Of a stretch of 64,000 nucleotides of DNA, positions 36,789 through 46,118 are shown piece by piece; the stretch's first letter is position 1, and every line of letters begins with the position of its first letter. A program made the position numbers and the translations under genes. Source of the stretch: JAJDNS01 sp963578825 (GTDB lineage: Bacteria; Acidobacteriota; Vicinamibacteria; Fen-336); assembly GCA_963578825.1 (NCBI GenBank), contig CAUZDW010000004.1, positions 1 to 64,000 of the forward strand, in the 5' to 3' direction. The notes beneath the pieces were generated by a model. The model made no database searches. It saw only the letters and a list, made by a program, of their open reading frames with translations, and was not told the DNA's origin.

Positions 36789-37979
36789 TCATGTCCGGTA
36801 GTGCGCGTTAATGCTGACGTACTCGTGCGACAGGTCGGACGTCCACATCCAGCCGGTGGCCTCGCCTTCACCCAGGTGGACCTTGATCAGCACAGGGTCT
36901 TCTTCCATGGCCGCCGCGGCACGCGCTTCCTGGTATTCGCGGGCCACGCCGCCTTCCGCCACCCAGACGTCGCCGATCCAGATCGACACGCGGTCGCCCC
37001 GGACCTTCACTCCCGCGCGGCCGGCCGCGGCGAGGACGCGCCCCCAGTTGGGGTCGCCGCCGTGGAGCGCCGTCTTGACGAGCAGAGACTCCGCGACGAC
37101 CCGGGCGACCCTGTCGGCCTCGTCCGCCGTCCGCGCTCCCTCCACGCGGACCTCGGCCACGCGAGTCACACCCTCGCCGTCGCGCACGAGCATCTGCGCC
37201 AGACGCCGGGCGACATCGGTCAGCGCGAGGCGGAAGGCGTCGTAGTCGGAGCCCTCGTCCGAAACGACCGCCGCTCCAGAGGCGCCGCTCGCCAGGACGA
37301 CGGCACAGTCGTTGGTCGACGTGTCTCCGTCTACGGTGATGCGGTTCAGGCTCTCTCCGACGGCGCTCACCAGCGCACGGTGCAGGAGTGACGCTTCGAT
37401 CGCCACATCGGTGGTGAAGAACGCGAGCATGGTCGCCATGTTCGGGGCGATCATGCCCGCGCCCTTGGCCACGCCCCCGATGACGCAGGGCATCCCGCCC
37501 AGGGTGAGCTCGGCCGAGGCCTCCTTGGGCCGGGTGTCGGTCGTCATGATGGCCAGGGCGACGTCGGTGCCGTGATCCCGGGACAGGGCCCCGGCAGCCT
37601 CGGAGACACCGGTGCGCACCCGATCCATCGGGAGCGGCACGCCGATGACGCCGGTCGATGCGACGAGGACCTCCTCCGGAGGGCAGCCGAGGGACGTGGC
37701 CGTGAGGTGCACCATCTCCCGGGCGTCGTCCAGCCCGGCCCGGCCCGTGGCGGCGTTGGCGCACCCCGAGTTGACGACGATGGCCCGGGCCCGCCCCGCC
37801 GAGAGGTGCTTCCGTGACACCAGGACAGGGGCCGCGACCGCGGCGATCCGGGTGAAGACGCCGGCGGCCGTGCAGCACTCGTCGGCCACGATCAGGGCGA
37901 GGTCGCGCCCTTCGTCCTTGATCCCGGCCGCGATCCCTGCGGCTCGAAACCCCCGGGGTGTGGTGATGCCGCTGCTCAT
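36789..37979 (-). CDS. argJ: Ornithine acetyltransferase (ArgJ)
   Basis: A 396-residue protein that transfers acetyl from N-acetylornithine to glutamate, closing the acetyl cycle. It begins GITTPRGFRAAGIAAGIK and keeps AKGAGMIAPNMATMLAFFTTDV, where self-cleavage before the Thr of the ATML block gives two subunits and the nucleophile. NRITVDGDTSTNDCAVVLA and the C-terminal STDLSHEYVSINAHYRT-like end are present. Cleavage is family knowledge, not visible. Start ATG 37979, 11 bp after the argG stop. Confidence 0.96.
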   Translation of the reverse strand: MSSGITTPRGFRAAGIAAGIKDEGRDLALIVADECCTAAGVFTRIAAVAAPVLVSRKHLSAGRARAIVVNSGCANAATGRAGLDDAREMVHLTATSLGCPPEEVLVASTGVIGVPLPMDRVRTGVSEAAGALSRDHGTDVALAIMTTDTRPKEASAELTLGGMPCVIGGVAKGAGMIAPNMATMLAFFTTDVAIEASLLHRALVSAVGESLNRITVDGDTSTNDCAVVLASGASGAAVVSDEGSDYDAFRLALTDVARRLAQMLVRDGEGVTRVAEVRVEGARTADEADRVARVVAESLLVKTALHGGDPNWGRVLAAAGRAGVKVRGDRVSIWIGDVWVAEGGVAREYQEARAAAAMEEDPVLIKVHLGEGEATGWMWTSDLSHEYVSINAHYRT

Positions 37980-37990
37980 TGGTCCCGGAG

Positions 37991-39211
37991 CTATTTCTTC
38001 GACCCGCTGTCGTCTCGGGTCATGGCCCGGACCCGTTCGGGCAGCCCGTAGAGTCGGATGAAGCCGCCGGCGTCGGCGTGGTCGTAGGCCATGCCTTCCC
38101 CGAACGTCGCGAGGTCCTGTCGGTAGAGGCTCCGGGCCGACCGCCGGCCCACCGGCTCCGCCTGTCCCTTGTAGAGACGCACTCGCACCTCGCCGGTGAC
38201 CTCCTTCTCGGTCTCCTCCGCGAAGGCCGCCAGGGCCTGTCGCAGGGTCGAGAACCACAACCCGTCGTAGACGAGCTGGGCGTAGCGCACGGAGATCGCC
38301 TGCTTGAAGTGCAGGGTGTCGCGGTCGAGCACGAGCCGCTCGAGCTCGCGGTGGGCGAGGTGGAGCACGGTTCCCGCAGGCGTCTCGTAGACGCCCCGCG
38401 ACTTGATGCCGACCAGGCGGTTCTCCACGAGGTCGAGGCGTCCCACGCCGTGCGCGCCGACCACGCGGTTCAGCGTCTCGACCATCTCGACCGGGCCGAG
38501 CCGCTTTCCGTCGAGGGAGACGGGGATGCCCCCTTCGAAGGCGAGGATGATTTCCCGGGGCTCGTCCGGGGCGTCGAGGGGATCCACCGTCAGCTTGAAC
38601 ATGCCCTTCTGGGGGCCGTCCCACACGTCTTCGAGGTTTCCCCCTTCGTGGGAGAGGTGCCACAGGTTGCCGTCGCGGCTGAAGATGTCCCGGATCGTGT
38701 TCTCCACCGGAATGCCCTTCTTCGCCGCGTACTCGAGGGCGTCCTCGCGGGAGCGGATGTCCCACTCGCGCCAGGGGGCGATCACTTTGAGGTTCGGCGC
38801 AAAGGCCCCGTACGTCACCTCGAAGCGCACCTGATCGTTGCCCTTCCCCGTCGCGCCGTGCGAGAGGGCGTCGGCGCCTTCTTCGAGAGCGACCTGCACC
38901 TGGTGGTAGGCGAGGAGGGGTCGCGCCAGCGCCGTCCCGAGAAGGTAGCGGTCCTCGTAGACCGCCCCGGCAGAAAGGGCCTTGTAGCAGTAGTCCCGGA
39001 CGAACTCCTCCCGAAGGTCGCGCACGATGCACTTGCTCGCCCCTGTCGCCAGGGCCTTCGCTGTGATCGCCTCGTAGTCGTCTCCCTGCCCGACATCGCC
39101 GCAGAAGGCGATGACCTCGGCCCCGCCGTAGTGCTCCTTCAGCCAGGGGATGATGATGGAGGTGTCCAGCCCACCCGAATAGGCCAGCACCACCTTTTTC
39201 ACGCTGCTCAT
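37991..39211 (-). CDS. argG: Argininosuccinate synthase
   Basis: A 406-residue ATP-dependent ligase joining citrulline and aspartate. It has the N-type ATP pyrophosphatase loop VVLAYSGGLDTSIIIPWL, the ALSHGATGKGNDQVRFE motif and REWDIRSREDALEYA. The stop is TAG, useful as proof that TAG is a normal terminator here. No argF (ornithine carbamoyltransferase) is in the window. It sits 6 bp after the acetyltransferase gene. Confidence 0.97.
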   Translation of the reverse strand: MSSVKKVVLAYSGGLDTSIIIPWLKEHYGGAEVIAFCGDVGQGDDYEAITAKALATGASKCIVRDLREEFVRDYCYKALSAGAVYEDRYLLGTALARPLLAYHQVQVALEEGADALSHGATGKGNDQVRFEVTYGAFAPNLKVIAPWREWDIRSREDALEYAAKKGIPVENTIRDIFSRDGNLWHLSHEGGNLEDVWDGPQKGMFKLTVDPLDAPDEPREIILAFEGGIPVSLDGKRLGPVEMVETLNRVVGAHGVGRLDLVENRLVGIKSRGVYETPAGTVLHLAHRELERLVLDRDTLHFKQAISVRYAQLVYDGLWFSTLRQALAAFAEETEKEVTGEVRVRLYKGQAEPVGRRSARSLYRQDLATFGEGMAYDHADAGGFIRLYGLPERVRAMTRDDSGSKK

Positions 39212-39217
39212 GGTCTT

Positions 39218-39730
39218 CTACCTTACCGTTGCTATGATTCGGTCTCCCACCACCTCCCGGGCCGCCGCCAACGCCTCGGGCGGGAGCCAGTGCACCGCGA
39301 TCTCGTCGCAGCACAGGCTGAGGGGGCAGGCCTTGCAGTCGGTGGCGAGCTTGTCGAGGAATCGCTCCCGCCGCGTCACGTGAAATCCGCGCCGCTCGAA
39401 GAGGGAGACTCGCCGGGTGAGGGCCAGCACCTCGGCGAAACCCCGGGACCAGGCTTTCGTCATGAGGTGCTCGATGATGCCGCGGCCGATACCCCGGCCG
39501 TTCATGTCCGCACGGACCGCGAGCGAGCGGATCTCGCCCAGGCCGGGTCCGAGCTCGCTGAGCGCGCAGCAGCCCACGACCTCACCGTCGACCTCGGCCA
39601 CGGCAAAGTCCCCGAGGCTCGCCCGCAGGGACTCCTCGGTGCGGGGCAGGACCAGGTTCCGCTGGGCGTAGTCGTTGATCAGGGCGAGCACCGGAGGGAC
39701 GTCCCGCTCGGAGGCGTCACGCAGGAGCAC
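39218..39730 (-). CDS. argA: Short N-acetylglutamate synthase, GNAT family
   Basis: A 170-residue GNAT acetyltransferase: LRDASERDVPPVLALINDYA, EIRSLAVRADMNGRGIGRGI (acetyl-CoA loop) and the end FLDKLATDCKACPLSLCCDEIAV. The Cys-rich end matches the short ArgA-like enzymes that acetylate glutamate without the kinase-like domain of classical ArgA. Its place inside the arg operon supports that role. With argJ present it would be needed only to prime the acetyl cycle. It overlaps argD by 14 bases. Confidence 0.8.
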   Translation of the reverse strand: MLLRDASERDVPPVLALINDYAQRNLVLPRTEESLRASLGDFAVAEVDGEVVGCCALSELGPGLGEIRSLAVRADMNGRGIGRGIIEHLMTKAWSRGFAEVLALTRRVSLFERRGFHVTRRERFLDKLATDCKACPLSLCCDEIAVHWLPPEALAAAREVVGDRIIATVR

Positions 39731-40886
39731 CGGCTCCCCCTGAGAGAATGGCGTCGAGTGCGTCCAGCAGCGTCTTCATCTCCGATCGTTTCACCACCAG
39801 CGGCGGGATTAACCGGAGCACGTGGGTGCCCGCCTTCACGGCGAGGATGCCTCGCTCGCGCAGGCCCGCGACCACCGGACCCGCCTCGCCCCGCAGCTCG
39901 ATCCCGAGCATCAGGCCGACGCCGCGAACGTCCGCTACGGATCCCTTGTGCCGTTTCGCCAGCCGTCGCAGGCCTCGGAGCAGGTAGAGCCCCCGGGCCT
40001 CCAGGCCGTCGAGAAAGCCGGGCTCGGTGAGGTGATCCAGCACAGCCAGTGCCGCCGCCGCCGCGACCGGGTTTCCCCCGAACGTGGAGCCGTGATCGCC
40101 GACCTTGATTGCGGAGGTGAGCGTGTCCTTCACGAGCACCGCTCCCATGGGCAATCCGCCCGCCAGGGGCTTGGCCAGGGTGAGGATGTCGGGGACGACG
40201 CCCGAGTGCTCGTAGGCGAACATCTTTCCGGTGCGGCCCAGGCCGCACTGGATCTCGTCGAACACGAGGAGCGCCCCTCGCTCACGACACAGTGAGGCAA
40301 GGCCCTTCAGGAACTCGGGCGTTGCGATACGGATGCCGCCCTCCCCCTGCACGGGCTCCACCATGACCGCGGCCGTCTTCTCGCCCACGGCCTCCGCCAC
40401 CGCCGCCAGGTCGTTCAGCGGGCAGAACCGCACGCCCGGGATCAGGGGCTCGAAGGGCTCGCGGTACTTCTCGGTCCACGTGGTGGAGAGCGCTCCCATG
40501 GTCCGACCGTGAAACGAGTTTTCGAAGCAGACGAAGTCGGTTCGCCCTTGCTCCTTCCCGATGCGGCGTGAGAACTTGAGCGCGCCCTCGACGGCCTCCG
40601 TGCCCGAGTTGCAGAAGAACGCCTTCGAAGGGAAGGCGAGGGACACGAGCCTCTCGGCAAGCGCCATCCCGGGCTCGGTGTGGTAGAGGTTGCTCGCGTG
40701 GATCAGGAGCGCCGCCTGCTTCTTGATGGCGTTCACGACCTTGCGGTCGCCGTGGCCGAAGCCGTTGACGGCGATGCCCGCGGCGAAGTCGAGCCAGGTC
40801 CGGCCCTCCCGGTCGATGAGCTTCGCGCCCTTGCCCTTCACCAGGACGAGATCGCGGTCGTAGACGTTGAGAAGGGCGTCGCTCAT
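39717..40886 (-). CDS. argD: Acetylornithine aminotransferase
   Basis: A 389-residue class III PLP aminotransferase: LDFAAGIAVNGFGHGD, FFCNSGTEAVEGALKFSRR, SFHGRTMGALSTTWTEKYR, VMVEPVQGEGGI, LLVFDEIQCGLGRTGKMFAY and LTLAKPLAGGLPMGA (PLP Lys). It converts N-acetylglutamate semialdehyde to N-acetylornithine. ATG 40886 overlaps the argB stop as ATGA; a longer reading upstream belongs to the argB region. Confidence 0.96.
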   Translation of the reverse strand: MSDALLNVYDRDLVLVKGKGAKLIDREGRTWLDFAAGIAVNGFGHGDRKVVNAIKKQAALLIHASNLYHTEPGMALAERLVSLAFPSKAFFCNSGTEAVEGALKFSRRIGKEQGRTDFVCFENSFHGRTMGALSTTWTEKYREPFEPLIPGVRFCPLNDLAAVAEAVGEKTAAVMVEPVQGEGGIRIATPEFLKGLASLCRERGALLVFDEIQCGLGRTGKMFAYEHSGVVPDILTLAKPLAGGLPMGAVLVKDTLTSAIKVGDHGSTFGGNPVAAAAALAVLDHLTEPGFLDGLEARGLYLLRGLRRLAKRHKGSVADVRGVGLMLGIELRGEAGPVVAGLRERGILAVKAGTHVLRLIPPLVVKRSEMKTLLDALDAILSGGAGAPA

Positions 40887-41653
40887 GAAGCCACATCGCT
40901 CGCGGCCTTGCCGTTCGCGACCAGGCGCGTGCCGGGGAACGTCCCGAGCAGTCGCGCCTTGCCGGCGATCACCACTTCGGGAATGCCGGCGGCGCAGGCG
41001 TCGAGGGCCACCCGGACCTTGAGCGCCATGCCGCCGGCGATCGTGCCGTCCTCGATGCGCCGGAGCGCCTCCTCCGGTGTGAGCGAGGCCGCCGTCTCGT
41101 CGCCCACCCGCACGCCGTCGACGTCGGAGAGGTAGACGAGGGAGCGCGCCTCGAGGGCGCGGGCCAGGCCCAGCGCCGCCTCGTCGGCGTTCACGTTCAC
41201 CGACCCGCCGGCCGGCCCTGTCGAGACCGGCGAGATCACCGGGACGAGGTCCGCCTTCCACAGCGCGAGAATCGCCGTGGGGTCCACGCGCTCCGGGGTT
41301 CCCACGCGCCCGAGTCCCTCTTCGAGACGGGCGTACATCAGGCCGCCGTCCCGGCCGGAGAGGCCCACCGCTGGGGCGCCCGCCGTCGTCAGGCCCGCGG
41401 CGAGTGCCTTGTTCACCACACCCGAGAGGACCATCTCCACGACCTCCATGGCTGCCGGAGAGGTCTCCCGTCGGCCGTCGACGAAGCGCGACTCGATGCC
41501 CAGGGCGCGCAGCAACCGGTCGACGTGGCGTCCGCCGCCATGAACGAGCACCGCCTTTCCGTCGATGCGCTTCACCTCCTCCGCGAGCGGCCCCACGAGC
41601 CCGGGATCTTCCAGCGCCGGCCCGCCGATCTTGTAGACGTGCGCGTCGCTCAC
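40883..41653 (-). CDS. argB: Acetylglutamate kinase
   Basis: A 256-residue amino acid kinase-fold protein that phosphorylates N-acetylglutamate. It has VYKIGGPALED at the start, VLVHGGGRHVDRLLRALGIE, VGLSGRDGGLM, SVNVNADEAALGLARAL, YLSDVDGVRVG and GGMALKVRVALDACAAGIPEV. The N-terminal helix of arginine-sensitive NAGKs is absent, which suggests the enzyme is not feedback inhibited, so control may rest on the leader attenuator. GTG 41653 overlaps the argC stop. Confidence 0.95.
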   Translation of the reverse strand: MSDAHVYKIGGPALEDPGLVGPLAEEVKRIDGKAVLVHGGGRHVDRLLRALGIESRFVDGRRETSPAAMEVVEMVLSGVVNKALAAGLTTAGAPAVGLSGRDGGLMYARLEEGLGRVGTPERVDPTAILALWKADLVPVISPVSTGPAGGSVNVNADEAALGLARALEARSLVYLSDVDGVRVGDETAASLTPEEALRRIEDGTIAGGMALKVRVALDACAAGIPEVVIAGKARLLGTFPGTRLVANGKAASDVAS

Positions 41654-42645
41654 GCCGCCTCTCCGTCCGGCGCGAACGCCGAAGGAAGGCCTGCGTTCTC
41701 GTTCCATCCCATGGCCAGGTTGAGGTTCTGGAGGGCTTGTCCGGCCGCGCCTTTCACCAGGTTGTCGAGTGCCGAGAAGATCACGACCCGGCCGCGAGCG
41801 GCGGGATGCACCGAGATGCGGCAGTCGTTCGTGAGGACGACCTCGCCGAGTCGGGGCGGGGCACCCTCCACCACGTGTACGAAGGGCGACCCTCCGTATG
41901 CCTCGCGGAGCGCCGAAACGAGCTCGTCAGGTGTCTTCCCGGTGCGGACATGGAGCGAGGTGAGAATGCCCCGTTTCACCGGCAGCAGGTGCGGGCAGAA
42001 GGTCAGCTCGAGACGCTGGCCCGTCGTCTCCGCGATGACGGCCTCGATCTCTCCCACGTGCCGGTGCGTACGGCCCGGGGCGTAGGCCGAGAAATCGTCG
42101 CTCACCTCGCAGAAGAGCAGGTTCTCGCGGAGAGCGCGACCCGCCCCGGAGGCTCCGCTCTTGGCGTCGGCCACGATGTCGGAGGGATCCACGAGCCCCT
42201 CGCGCAGGAGCGGAATGAGGGGCAGGAGCACCGAAGTCGCGTAGCACCCGGGGTTGGACACGAGGCGCGCCTCGCGGAGTCGCTCCCGGTAGATCTCGGA
42301 CAAGCCGAACACCGCCTGGCCGAGGAGCCGTGGCGCCGGGTGCTCCTGGCCGTACCACCGCTCGTACTCCTTGGCGTCGGGCAGCCGGAGATCGCCCGAG
42401 AGATCCACGACGACTGCCTTGGGGCGGGTCTCCCGAAGCCGCGCCGCGTACGTGGCGGAGATACCGTGGGGCAGCGCGAGCAGATAGGCGTCGGCCTCGA
42501 CGTCGAGCCCCGCCTCGTGGGCCAGGTGCCCGGCGCCGCTGCCCGTCGTGAACGCTTTTCGGGCGTTGGGGTGGTGCCGAAGCAGGCGGACGACCTCCCG
42601 CCCCGTGTACCCGGTCGCACCGAACACCCCGATCCGCGCGCTCAC
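41650..42645 (-). CDS. argC: N-acetyl-gamma-glutamyl-phosphate reductase
   Basis: A 331-residue NADP-dependent reductase: RIGVFGATGYTGREVVRLLRHHPN (Rossmann), SNPGCYATSVLLPLIPLL (catalytic Cys) and the late HLLPVKRGILTSLHV. First gene of the arg operon. GTG 42645 follows GGAGGATGAGCG; the U-tract of the attenuator ends just ahead of this ribosome-binding site. Confidence 0.96.
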   Translation of the reverse strand: MSARIGVFGATGYTGREVVRLLRHHPNARKAFTTGSGAGHLAHEAGLDVEADAYLLALPHGISATYAARLRETRPKAVVVDLSGDLRLPDAKEYERWYGQEHPAPRLLGQAVFGLSEIYRERLREARLVSNPGCYATSVLLPLIPLLREGLVDPSDIVADAKSGASGAGRALRENLLFCEVSDDFSAYAPGRTHRHVGEIEAVIAETTGQRLELTFCPHLLPVKRGILTSLHVRTGKTPDELVSALREAYGGSPFVHVVEGAPPRLGEVVLTNDCRISVHPAARGRVVIFSALDNLVKGAAGQALQNLNLAMGWNENAGLPSAFAPDGEAA

Positions 42646-42661
42646 CGCTCATCCTCCATCC

Positions 42662-42693
42662 AAAAAAAAACCGCCGGAGCTGATCTCCGGCGG
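42662..42693 (-). terminator. Intrinsic terminator of the arg attenuator
   Basis: On the minus strand CCGCCGGAG-ATCAG-CTCCGGCGG makes a perfect 9-bp GC-rich stem with a 5-nt loop, followed by nine U. It ends 17 nt before the argC start codon, so it can only act inside the operon leader. Confidence 0.9.
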
Positions 42694-42730
42694 GATCCTC
42701 GAAGGCCTCCTGGGCTCGTTCGGCCCTGGC

Positions 42731-42811
42731 CTAGCCCATGAGCTCCTCCCGCCGGACACACGGGCTTCGCCTGACGCGGACCGCAAAGCCGGGGGCGGAA
42801 ACAAGCAGCAT
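42731..42811 (-). CDS. Arginine-rich leader peptide of the arg operon
   Basis: A 26-codon ORF from ATG 42811 to TAG 42731-42733. It begins MLLVSAPGFA and then reads VRVRRSPCVRR before EELMG: five Arg codons (CGC, AGG, CGA, CGG, CGG) within eleven positions. Predicted transcription start is only about 3-6 nt upstream, so the leader would be translated from a leaderless or nearly leaderless RNA; no Shine-Dalgarno site fits. Its position between promoter and terminator, with the last Arg codons inside the antiterminator segment, makes an arginine-sensing role likely. Confidence 0.72.
   Translation of the reverse strand: MLLVSAPGFAVRVRRSPCVRREELMG
42747..42756 (-). promoter_or_regulatory. Antiterminator segment of the arg leader
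   Basis: The RNA segment TCCGGCGGGA is complementary over all ten bases to TCCCGCCGGA (42686-42695), which contains eight bases of the 5' arm of the terminator. It covers leader codons CGG CGG. A ribosome reaching the leader stop would cover or displace it; one stalled at the earlier CGC/AGG/CGA would leave it free to pair. Confidence 0.65.
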
Positions 42812-42822
42812 GGCAACTTTGA

Positions 42823-42850
42823 ATGATACGCTACGGCGCTACGGTGTCAA
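42823..42850 (-). promoter_or_regulatory. Promoter of the arg operon
   Basis: TTGACA (42845-42850), a 16-bp spacer and TATCAT (42823-42828) on the minus strand; perfect -35 and 5/6 -10 for the housekeeping sigma factor. It lies between the sulfatase stop and the leader ORF. No ArgR box is apparent. Confidence 0.8.
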
Positions 42851-42867
42851 GGGCCTTTGCGGGTCGT

Positions 42868-44331
42868 CTACTCCACGTAGCCCAGCTGCCGCAGCCGCTC
42901 CACCGTGGCGGGATCGATCGTCTCCGTTTGGCTGTCCGGTCTCTGAGCAGCCATGTGCTCGCGAAGCGTGCGGTCGAGCTCCGAGACCCTCGTCTCGTGC
43001 TCGGCCCTGGTGGGTCCCTCGAGCAGGTTCACTGTCTCCCCCGGGTCGTCCTCGAGGTCGTAGAGCCCCCGCCATTCCGGGGCAAGGGGAATGAAGACCC
43101 GGCCCCGCCGGGCCACCGACTCGGCCCCGATCCGGACGAGGTACTTGTATCGCCCGGCTTGGATCGCCTTCTCCTCGCCGAGCGCCTCCAGTGCCTCGAC
43201 GAAGACCGTCCGTGTCTCCGATCCCGGGTCCTCCCACAAGGGCCGAAGAGACGTGCCCTGCATCTGCGCCGAGCCCGGCAGGCGAAGGACGTCGAGGGCG
43301 GTGGGCATCACGTCCACGCCGCGGCTCGCCCCGGCGACCCTCGTCCCGGCCGCCTGCTGTCCCGGCAGCTTCACGATCAACGGCACCCGCACCATCTCCC
43401 GCCACAGGCTGTGGCCGTGCGCGTCGTAGAACGCGTCGGGCGAGCGGTCCCCGAACTCCTCCCCGTGGTCGCTGGTCAGGACGATGAGCGCCCGCTCGTA
43501 CAGCCCGAGCGTTCGCAGCTTCTCGAGGAAGTGTCCGACCCACCGATCGGTGTCCGCCACGGAACCCACGTAGAGCGCCTCGAGGACCGGCAGCTCGAAC
43601 GCGTTCCGCCGGACGAGGATGGATTTGAAGCGTCCCGGCTGGACCACCCCTTTCCGCAGCTGTTTCCCGTATCGCTCCACTGCCTCCCGGACGTCGGCTG
43701 CGCGCTCCTCGGGCAGCACCTCGTCGAGAAAACGGGTCCCGAGGTAGGGAGCGTGGGACTCGAAGGTGTGCCAGAAGACGAAGAAAGGCTGCTCTCCATG
43801 GTCGGCCACCCATTGCCCCATCTCCCCCATGGGCTCCTCGTGAAGCTTCAGCATGTTGGTGCGGTAGACCGAGAATCCCTGCCCGTATCCGAACTCGGGA
43901 TCGAGGGTGTCGCCCGCCGTGAAAGCGGCGGTCGAGTAGCCATGGGCCGCCAGGATCTCCGCCAGGGTCGTGCGAGACTCTGACAGGACCGGATACGCGC
44001 CCTCGTTGTCGCGGATCTCCAGCAGCGATGCCGTGACGCCGTGATTGCTGGGCCAGAGCGACGTCAGGAGGCTGATGTGAGCGGGTATCGTCCAGGGTGC
44101 CGCCGAGACGTGGTTCTCGAAGAGAATCCCGTCTTCGGCCAGGGCGTCGATGTTGGGGCTGACCGTCCTCTTCTCGTAGCCGTAGCAGCCCAGTCGATCG
44201 GCCCGCAGCGTGTCGATGGAGATGAGGACGAGAGGCGTCGGCCCGGATGGGACCGGGCGGCCACGCGGTTCGCAGGCCATGAGCCCGAGGAGGCCGGCAC
44301 AGACGGCGAGCCACGCGCTTTGCTGCTTCAT
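42868..44331 (-). CDS. Sulfatase-superfamily lipoprotein without formylglycine motif
   Basis: A 487-residue protein. The signal peptide ends in the lipobox GLMACEP. Sulfatase-fold landmarks: LVLISIDTLRADRLGCYGYE (metal Asp pair), LTSDHGEEFGD and YDAHGHSLWREMVRVPLIVKLPG. Where true sulfatases have C/SxPxR it has PWTIPAHISLLTS, with Thr and no CxPxR, so the formylglycine residue cannot form; a phosphatase/transferase or Thr-based hydrolase is more likely. ATG 44331 gives the lipobox; 15 extra codons upstream are unlikely. Confidence 0.85.
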   Translation of the reverse strand: MKQQSAWLAVCAGLLGLMACEPRGRPVPSGPTPLVLISIDTLRADRLGCYGYEKRTVSPNIDALAEDGILFENHVSAAPWTIPAHISLLTSLWPSNHGVTASLLEIRDNEGAYPVLSESRTTLAEILAAHGYSTAAFTAGDTLDPEFGYGQGFSVYRTNMLKLHEEPMGEMGQWVADHGEQPFFVFWHTFESHAPYLGTRFLDEVLPEERAADVREAVERYGKQLRKGVVQPGRFKSILVRRNAFELPVLEALYVGSVADTDRWVGHFLEKLRTLGLYERALIVLTSDHGEEFGDRSPDAFYDAHGHSLWREMVRVPLIVKLPGQQAAGTRVAGASRGVDVMPTALDVLRLPGSAQMQGTSLRPLWEDPGSETRTVFVEALEALGEEKAIQAGRYKYLVRIGAESVARRGRVFIPLAPEWRGLYDLEDDPGETVNLLEGPTRAEHETRVSELDRTLREHMAAQRPDSQTETIDPATVERLRQLGYVE

Positions 44332-44435
44332 GATCGGCGAGGCGGAGTATACCGGACGCCAGCGTAGGCAGCGCACGGCGACTCCGAGCGGGAAGATGAT
44401 GAATAATGCGGGCGACGGTGAGGCGAGGTGACTCG

Positions 44436-45602
<1,167 letters not shown>

Positions 45603-45605
<3 letters not shown>

Positions 45606-45673
45606 GATAGGGGGACACCATACCTCTCTTCCGCCCCAGGAAAAGGAGATGGGTGTGGTGTCCCCCTATCTCA
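45603..45673. repeat. Long inverted repeat between convergent genes, REP-like
   Basis: Arms of 22 bp (45603-45624 and 45652-45673) match except one position and enclose 27 bp. The 5' arm begins TGAGATAGGGGGACACCA. The left arm starts in the acyl-CoA dehydrogenase stop codon. As RNA it would fold into a strong hairpin in both directions but has no U-tract; it may be a REP-type element or stop transcripts from both sides. Confidence 0.75.
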
Positions 45674-45711
45674 GTATCCCCCTCGGGATGGCCTCCGTTC
45701 CGGCGGCCCAC

Positions 45712-46086
45712 TCAGAGCAGCGGCTGTTCGGAGGTGTACTCGAACCCGAAGATCTTCTCCCAGCCTGGGAGAACTTTCGTCGGCCGTTCATAGCGAAGGA
45801 GGATCTGCCGGTTCCGAGCGTTGGTGGAGATCTCGAAGTTCTCGGGACCGATCCATTGCCCGAGGCGACGCTCCTGGACCTCCTTCATCAGCATGCCCTT
45901 GATGATCTCGGGCGTGCGGGCCTTGTAGACCGGCGTCCGGCAGATCTCTTCGACCTTGTCTGTAAAGTCGTAGTGCTCGTAGTAGACGGGGATCACGTTC
46001 CAGGCCCCCAGGCCGATGGCGATCAGCAGGCCGAAGAAAATGATGTTCGCGACTCTTCCTTCACCTCTTTCGCTCGTCCGACGCAT
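45712..46086 (-). CDS. Small membrane-anchored protein, DUF4845-like
   Basis: A 124-residue protein with one N-terminal membrane helix (NIIFFGLLIAIGLGAWNVIPVYY) and a soluble domain with FTDKVEEICRTPVYKARTPE and FEISTNARNRQILLRYERP. Layout and neighbourhood downstream of lepB fit the DUF4845 type. Function unknown. ATG 46086 follows the lepB stop by 32 bp on the same strand. Confidence 0.65.
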   Translation of the reverse strand: MRRTSERGEGRVANIIFFGLLIAIGLGAWNVIPVYYEHYDFTDKVEEICRTPVYKARTPEIIKGMLMKEVQERRLGQWIGPENFEISTNARNRQILLRYERPTKVLPGWEKIFGFEYTSEQPLL

Positions 46087-46118
46087 GTGGCTCCTCCTGG
46101 CCGCTTCCGGGGCGGCCG

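Noticed and set aside
35583..37391. A 602-codon open frame opposite argH and argJ
   Set aside because: Opposite two clear enzymes; sequence is GC-driven shadow.
42662..42670. The run of nine A as a possible sequencing artefact
   Set aside because: It follows a perfect GC-rich stem on the opposite strand in the right place for an intrinsic terminator, so the run has a clear function even if its exact length is off by one.
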